NCBI RefSeq assembly: GCF_016808095.1
Contig: NC_068980.1
Location: 15,193,388 to 15,257,387, forward strand
DNA: 64,000 nucleotides
Source of the DNA: Vigna angularis
Lineage: Eukaryota; Streptophyta; Magnoliopsida; Fabales; Fabaceae
Reading direction: 5' to 3'
The position numbers and the translations under genes are program-made. The notes under the pieces were generated by a model that worked only from the letters and a program-made list of their open reading frames with translations, did no database searches and was not told the DNA's origin. Shown in pieces: positions 60,157 through 64,000 of the stretch (its first letter is position 1; each line of letters opens with the position of its first letter).

Positions 60157-61063
60157 AAACCTTGCACACCACAACAACACTGTTATCCTACATATCTACA
60201 TATATCATTATCCCAACGTTGCCATGAACTAAAATAAAATGCTTTCACAAAAAACGATGAAAAGAATGTCGCCCAACTAGCAATTAAAATAAAGACCATA
60301 ATATGTCGTACAACTTCTTTTATAGATCTTACAAATTTTCTTTTTTACAGGTGAAGCTCTCACTTGAAAGACATTAGATTTGCACCATTTGTTAACATAT
60401 TTCGGATAATATGGAAGATGCATAATTCTTCCGGATTTGATAAAACTATCAAATTTAATTTTAGCATAGCTTTGAACATTGCAAGCTGCACGACATTAAC
60501 TGGTAATTTGAATAGGATAGTGGCACAACTTAGTGGTTTGTGATGGGCACTAAGACCTACATCATATTCGTTCCAACTCTCATTTCACTCATATACTTCT
60601 TGCGTACTTGTAATATGCATGAGTTGGCTTTTTTTTCAAGTTTAGTGGTTATAACAAGATTTTAGAACTTCATTGGATCTTAATGTGTTCTTGAATTCTT
60701 TATAAAATGATGTTGTATAAACTGATAGAAAAAAGTTAGTTAAAAATAATTAAAATTATGATAGAACATTCATTATTATAACTTAATATCATACTGTTTA
60801 AAGTAATAGAACATCCTTTGAATGAAGCAAATGCTTTTAGGCTAATGACAATATTTTACAATATTTTGTATAAATCATAACAGTCCATATACACAAATAA
60901 AACTTCAAAAATATTTTAATTATGGACTGTTATGTACTGGAGCTTGCTTCATTAGATCATAACAATCCATATACACAAATAAAACTTCAAAAATATTTTA
61001 ATCAAACATATTTCCAGAATACAAGTTGTTACCAATAAGCAGTATTGGTAAAACCTAAAGATG
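60157..61063. other. AT-rich spacer before the SIRE-like copia element
   Basis: No gene. Holds a direct repeat of about 35 bp (60886-60920 and about 60968-61002) and the inverted repeat at 60876-60934. Confidence 0.55.
60876..60934. repeat. Perfect 14-bp inverted repeat, 31-bp loop
   Basis: CATAACAGTCCATA (60876-60889) and TATGGACTGTTATG (60921-60934) can form a stem. No run of T follows, so it is not a terminator-like signal. Confidence 0.85.
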
Positions 61064-61960
61064 TGTTTTGATGATGCTGCAACTTATAGATTTTGGATGT
61101 AGTAGGAAAATATTTAAAAAAGCAACTTGTAGATTTTGAATGTAGTAGGAAAATGTTAAACATTGTAATTTTTACTAGTATAATCGATTATGGTTAAGCA
61201 ATAATCGATTATCACAAGTCATACTTGAATAATCGATTATCACTTCATATAATCGATTATCACATTTTTGAAAACCTGTAACGGACTTGAATAATTGATT
61301 ATCACTTACAATAATCGATTATTCATGGCAGTTGAGAGCTGACCTTTGGCACTCAGTGTACTTGGCTATATAATTTGATTTGGAGAAATCAGAAGGTAAC
61401 GTTTTTTGAACTGAGAAAGCTTAGAACACTGTGTGTCAGAGGAACGTTCTTAGAGAGCTTTTTGTTCATTATTCCCTTGCTTGGTCTTGTGAAAGGAGAG
61501 GCTCGCGTATCGTGTGTCGATAGTCGGAGCAGACTCTCTTCAAGTTAGCAAGGTGCTCTGCCTGGTCTTGTGAAAGGAGAAGCTTGTGAATCATTGGTCG
61601 ATTGCTTGAGCGGTTCTCTTCAAGTTGGTAGAGTGGCTCTTTTCATTTTATTCCTGTTCATTATCTTGTAATCTGTTAAACCATTTTTAGTGAAAAAGGT
61701 TAATCACTATTTATAGTGATTAACGACTGGACGTAGAATCTTTTGATTCGAACCAGGATAAAAATTCTGTGTTGATCTTCTTATTCCCTACACTCATATT
61801 ATTTTACATATATCAACTGTTTGATTAATTTTCTGAAAGAAAATTATTTTTACTAAAAGGACAAAATTAATTTTAATTGTGATCGAATACGCTTCCCGCT
61901 CTCTGAGTTTTAATTCCGCTGCGCTATACTCTTCGAAAAATACCCCCTCAGATACCATCA
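61064..61960 (+). repeat. 5' LTR of the SIRE-like copia element (~897 bp)
   Basis: Starts TGTTTTGATGATGCTGC and ends CAGATACCATCA. It has six ATAATCGATTAT-type palindromes and a ~75-80-bp imperfect duplication (about 61482-61563 and 61563-61635, both with GGTCTTGTGAAAGGAGA). The left end is inferred from the family consensus. Confidence 0.75.
61180..61322. repeat. Cluster of six ATAATCGATTAT palindromes
   Basis: Copies at about 61180, 61201, 61229, 61249, 61290 (ATAATTGATTAT variant) and 61311. Each is a 12-bp perfect palindrome except the variant. Confidence 0.93.
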
Positions 61961-61962
61961 AT

Positions 61963-61974
61963 TGGTATCAGAGC
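61963..61974 (+). other. Primer-binding site of the SIRE-like element
   Basis: TGGTATCAGAGC, perfect initiator-Met type, two bases after the LTR. Confidence 0.9.
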
Positions 61975-62005
61975 TTGCTTTGATAGTTTTTCAAAATTTG
62001 CGAAA

Positions 62006-63628
62006 ATGACCGGTCACAACCAACACCTTGTATATGCCGAGGGTGCTTCTATTAACAGACCACCACTTTTTATTGGTGATAACTATGTGTTCCGGAAAGT
62101 CAGAATGGAAATTTTTATGGGGTCGGTTGACAGAGGCATTTGGGAAGCTGTACAAAATGGTCCTTATATTCCTAAAAATACAGTTGATGGTGTAGAAGTA
62201 GAAAAACCATTTTTTGAGTGGACTAATGAAGAAAATAGACGAGCTCAGTTTGATATTAAAGCTCGTAATATTATTTCATCTGCTGTTGTGCTTGATGAAT
62301 TTTATAGAATTTCTGTGTGTAAGACAGCACAGGAAATGTGGGAAGTTCTCAGAGTCACACATGAAGCAATAGAGGACGTGAAATGTGCAAGGAAGAACAC
62401 TCTCATTCAAGAGTATGAGATGTTCAGAATGCAACCTGGAGAAACAATTTGTGATGTCTAAAAGCGTTTCACTCACATAGTGAACCATTTAACAGGGTTG
62501 GGTAAGACTTTTGATACTGATGAATTGAATGTAAAAATTTTGAAATCATTGGACAGGTCGTGGCAACCAAAGGTAACCGCCATCTCTGAGTCTCAAAATC
62601 TCACTCAAATGTCAATGCCAATTTTGTTTGGGAAACTCCGTGAGCATGAGCTTGAGTTGAGAAGATTGACGACTGAAGAAGATCAAGGTAAAAGAAAGAC
62701 ATTAGCCTTCAAGTCCGAGATCTCCAAAGGAAAGAACTCTAAAAGGATTGAAGATAATGATTCTGATGATGCGGAGAACATGAGCCTCATGATAAAGAAA
62801 TTTGCCAAGTTTATGAAGGCAAAAGGAAAGGACAAATTTCGTATAGAAAGGAGAGAAAATCAAGAATCTCCTTCAAGTGTTAAATGTTATGGATGTGGAG
62901 AAAAAGGGCACATGAAAACTGAATGTCCAAAGAACAAGAAAAGTGAAGAAAAGAAAGAAAGGAAATTCCCAAAGAAGAAGAAAGCTTACATAGCTTGGGA
63001 AGACAATGCATCTAGCTCAACAAGCTTAAGTGATTCAGATGAAGAAGCCAATATTTGTCTAATGGCTGAATCAGAAGATACTGGAAGCCAAGTAAGTGAT
63101 TCTAGCTTTGAATCTAGTGAATTAGACTTGCAAAAGGCTTTCTATGAGTTGTTGATTGAATCTGAAAAACTTGATGCTGCACATAAAAAACTTAGGAAAG
63201 AGCACAATGAATTAAAATTGAATTATGAAAAGTTGCTTGATGATGAAGTTGTCTTAAGAAATAAAGTTAGTTCTTTAGAAACAAAATTATCTGATGCAAA
63301 TGCTACTGTTGAAACTGTTGAATGCTTGTCTTGTAAGAATCATATGTTTAACATTGACATACTTGAAAATTTACTTTCTAAAGCAAGCAAGTCTGTCTCA
63401 CATGTTTTTAGAAGGAGCAATGTTAAAAATAAAGAAATACATCATAAAAAGTCTAAAGTTAAGAGAACTCGTAAAGTTTGGGTTGAAAAAGGAACAACTG
63501 TAAAAACCAAACTGCATGGTGTTTATTGCTTCTATTGTATGAAAAAAGGACGTACTTCAAACAAATGTAGAATCAAACATTTTGATGTTCCTGATGGAAA
63601 ATGTGCTTGGATTCCCATTATAAAGTAA
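62006..63628 (+). pseudogene. Copia gag (SIRE-like), interrupted by one stop
   Basis: Capsid protein gene of the retrotransposon. The start MTGHNQHLVYAEG fits the family. The N-terminal part shows RPPLFIGDNYVF and IWEAVQNGPYIP, then the UBN2-type segment AQFDIKARN ... MWEVLRVTHE. An in-frame TAA at 62459-62461 follows ...GETICDV; the same frame continues with KRFTHIVNHLTGLGK and stays open to 63628. A CCHC knuckle CYGCGEKGHMKTEC lies about 135 codons after the second start. Next come a Lys-rich stretch, an acidic Ser-rich linker and a coiled-coil-like part (SEKLDAAHKKLRKEHNELKL). A second knuckle CFYCMKKGRTSNKC has Arg where His is expected. The stop and the altered knuckle suggest decay. Confidence 0.9.
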
Positions 63629-64000
63629 TTTGTCTCTAACCCTGAGGACCCAAATGAGATTGTGGGCACCAAACCTCTCTTGGATGGTTTTGCAGGTTAG
63701 GTTCTCAAAAGGAGAGGAGAGATCCATGGTATTATGCTTTCGGAAATAATGATCTAAGAGCAGGAAGTGAATCCATCAAATGGCATTCAAAGCCTTGGTT
63801 CGAACTCCATGTGATTGAGCTAAGTGTTGTTTGAAGTGTTATTGCACTTTGTTCTGGTTATCTTTCTAATTTTCCATTATTTGATTACTGTTATATTCAT
63901 TTAAATGAGTTGGTTGATAGATTTTCATTGGCATTTTTAGATAATTAAGTTATTTGATGATTGAATTGGCATTTCCGTTTCAAAGATGTTTTCTGTGGAG
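63629..64000 (+). other. Sequence after gag, to the window edge
   Basis: No open polyprotein frame. Contains AT-rich text ending in the window. Whether pol follows further right cannot be seen. Confidence 0.4.

Larger units (their letters stand above)
61064..64000 (+). mobile_element. 5' part of a SIRE-like copia retrotransposon, cut by the window edge
   Basis: LTR 61064-61960, Met-type PBS 61963-61974, then gag in the plus direction. Protease, integrase, RT and RNase H are not in the window. The sequence after 63628 no longer reads as polyprotein, so an internal deletion is possible. Confidence 0.85.

Overview
The window looks like a transposon-dense stretch of a plant nuclear genome, most likely a legume. 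Evidence: spliced genes with GT/AG introns, a plant group-I bZIP factor, a plant glutamate-receptor-like channel, and plant copia, gypsy, CACTA and Mutator-like elements. Legume (perhaps Vigna or a relative in Phaseoleae) is an inference from the style of the repeats and was not tested by any search. I see no tRNA, rRNA or CRISPR, and nothing bacterial or organellar.

Only two host genes appear intact. A bZIP34/bZIP61-type transcription factor (4943-7419, +, four exons, 334 aa) has a CT-rich leader and a simple-repeat-rich 3' region. A clade-2-like glutamate receptor-like channel (24589-29458, -, five exons, 870 aa) has one long AT-rich intron. The last exon of a plant LIM-domain gene survives as a frameshifted relic at 51217-51442, squeezed between two Mutator-like elements.

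Nearly everything else is mobile DNA, and many element boundaries can be fixed to the base by target-site duplications (TSDs). CACTA elements lie at 9381-12369 (TSD GGA), 19286-20932 (TSD TAT) and 41126-44306. LTR-type insertions are: a solo LTR at 21224-23799 (TSD GTTTA); an Athila/Tat-like gypsy element on the minus strand at 31696-40953 (TSD ACCAT, coding region full of breaks); a non-autonomous copia-type element at 56505-60151 (TSD GCAAT) whose 3' LTR is split by a solo LTR at 58491-60064 (TSD CTTGT); a degenerate copia element at about 13.1-16.0 kb; and the 5' part of a SIRE-like copia element running off the right edge from 61064. Mutator-like elements are nested at 48520-51090 (TSD TATATAAAA) and 49519-50683 (TSD TATTTATGG); a third spans 51829-56052.

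The most unusual structure is a class of single-LTR insertions that do not stop at the LTR end. Two copies of the gypsy LTR family (16531-17837 and 42108-43390) each run exactly 42 bp past the LTR, through a tRNA-Asp-like primer-binding site, end in TTATCA or TCATCA (the inverse or near-inverse of the LTR start TGATAA), and are then flanked by perfect 5-bp TSDs. A third unit from another LTR family (44872-46765) has a 34-bp tail and TSD GTGGT. Ordinary members of the first family in the same window lack the tail, so these look like integrated LTR+PBS units rather than simple solo LTRs. Also notable are a CACTA element carrying a captured histidine-phosphatase (phosphoglycerate-mutase-like AT74 family) fragment, a second-locus paralogue of the empty site of another CACTA element, and a conserved GAAA-loop hairpin at the start of the gypsy LTR with a compensatory base change.
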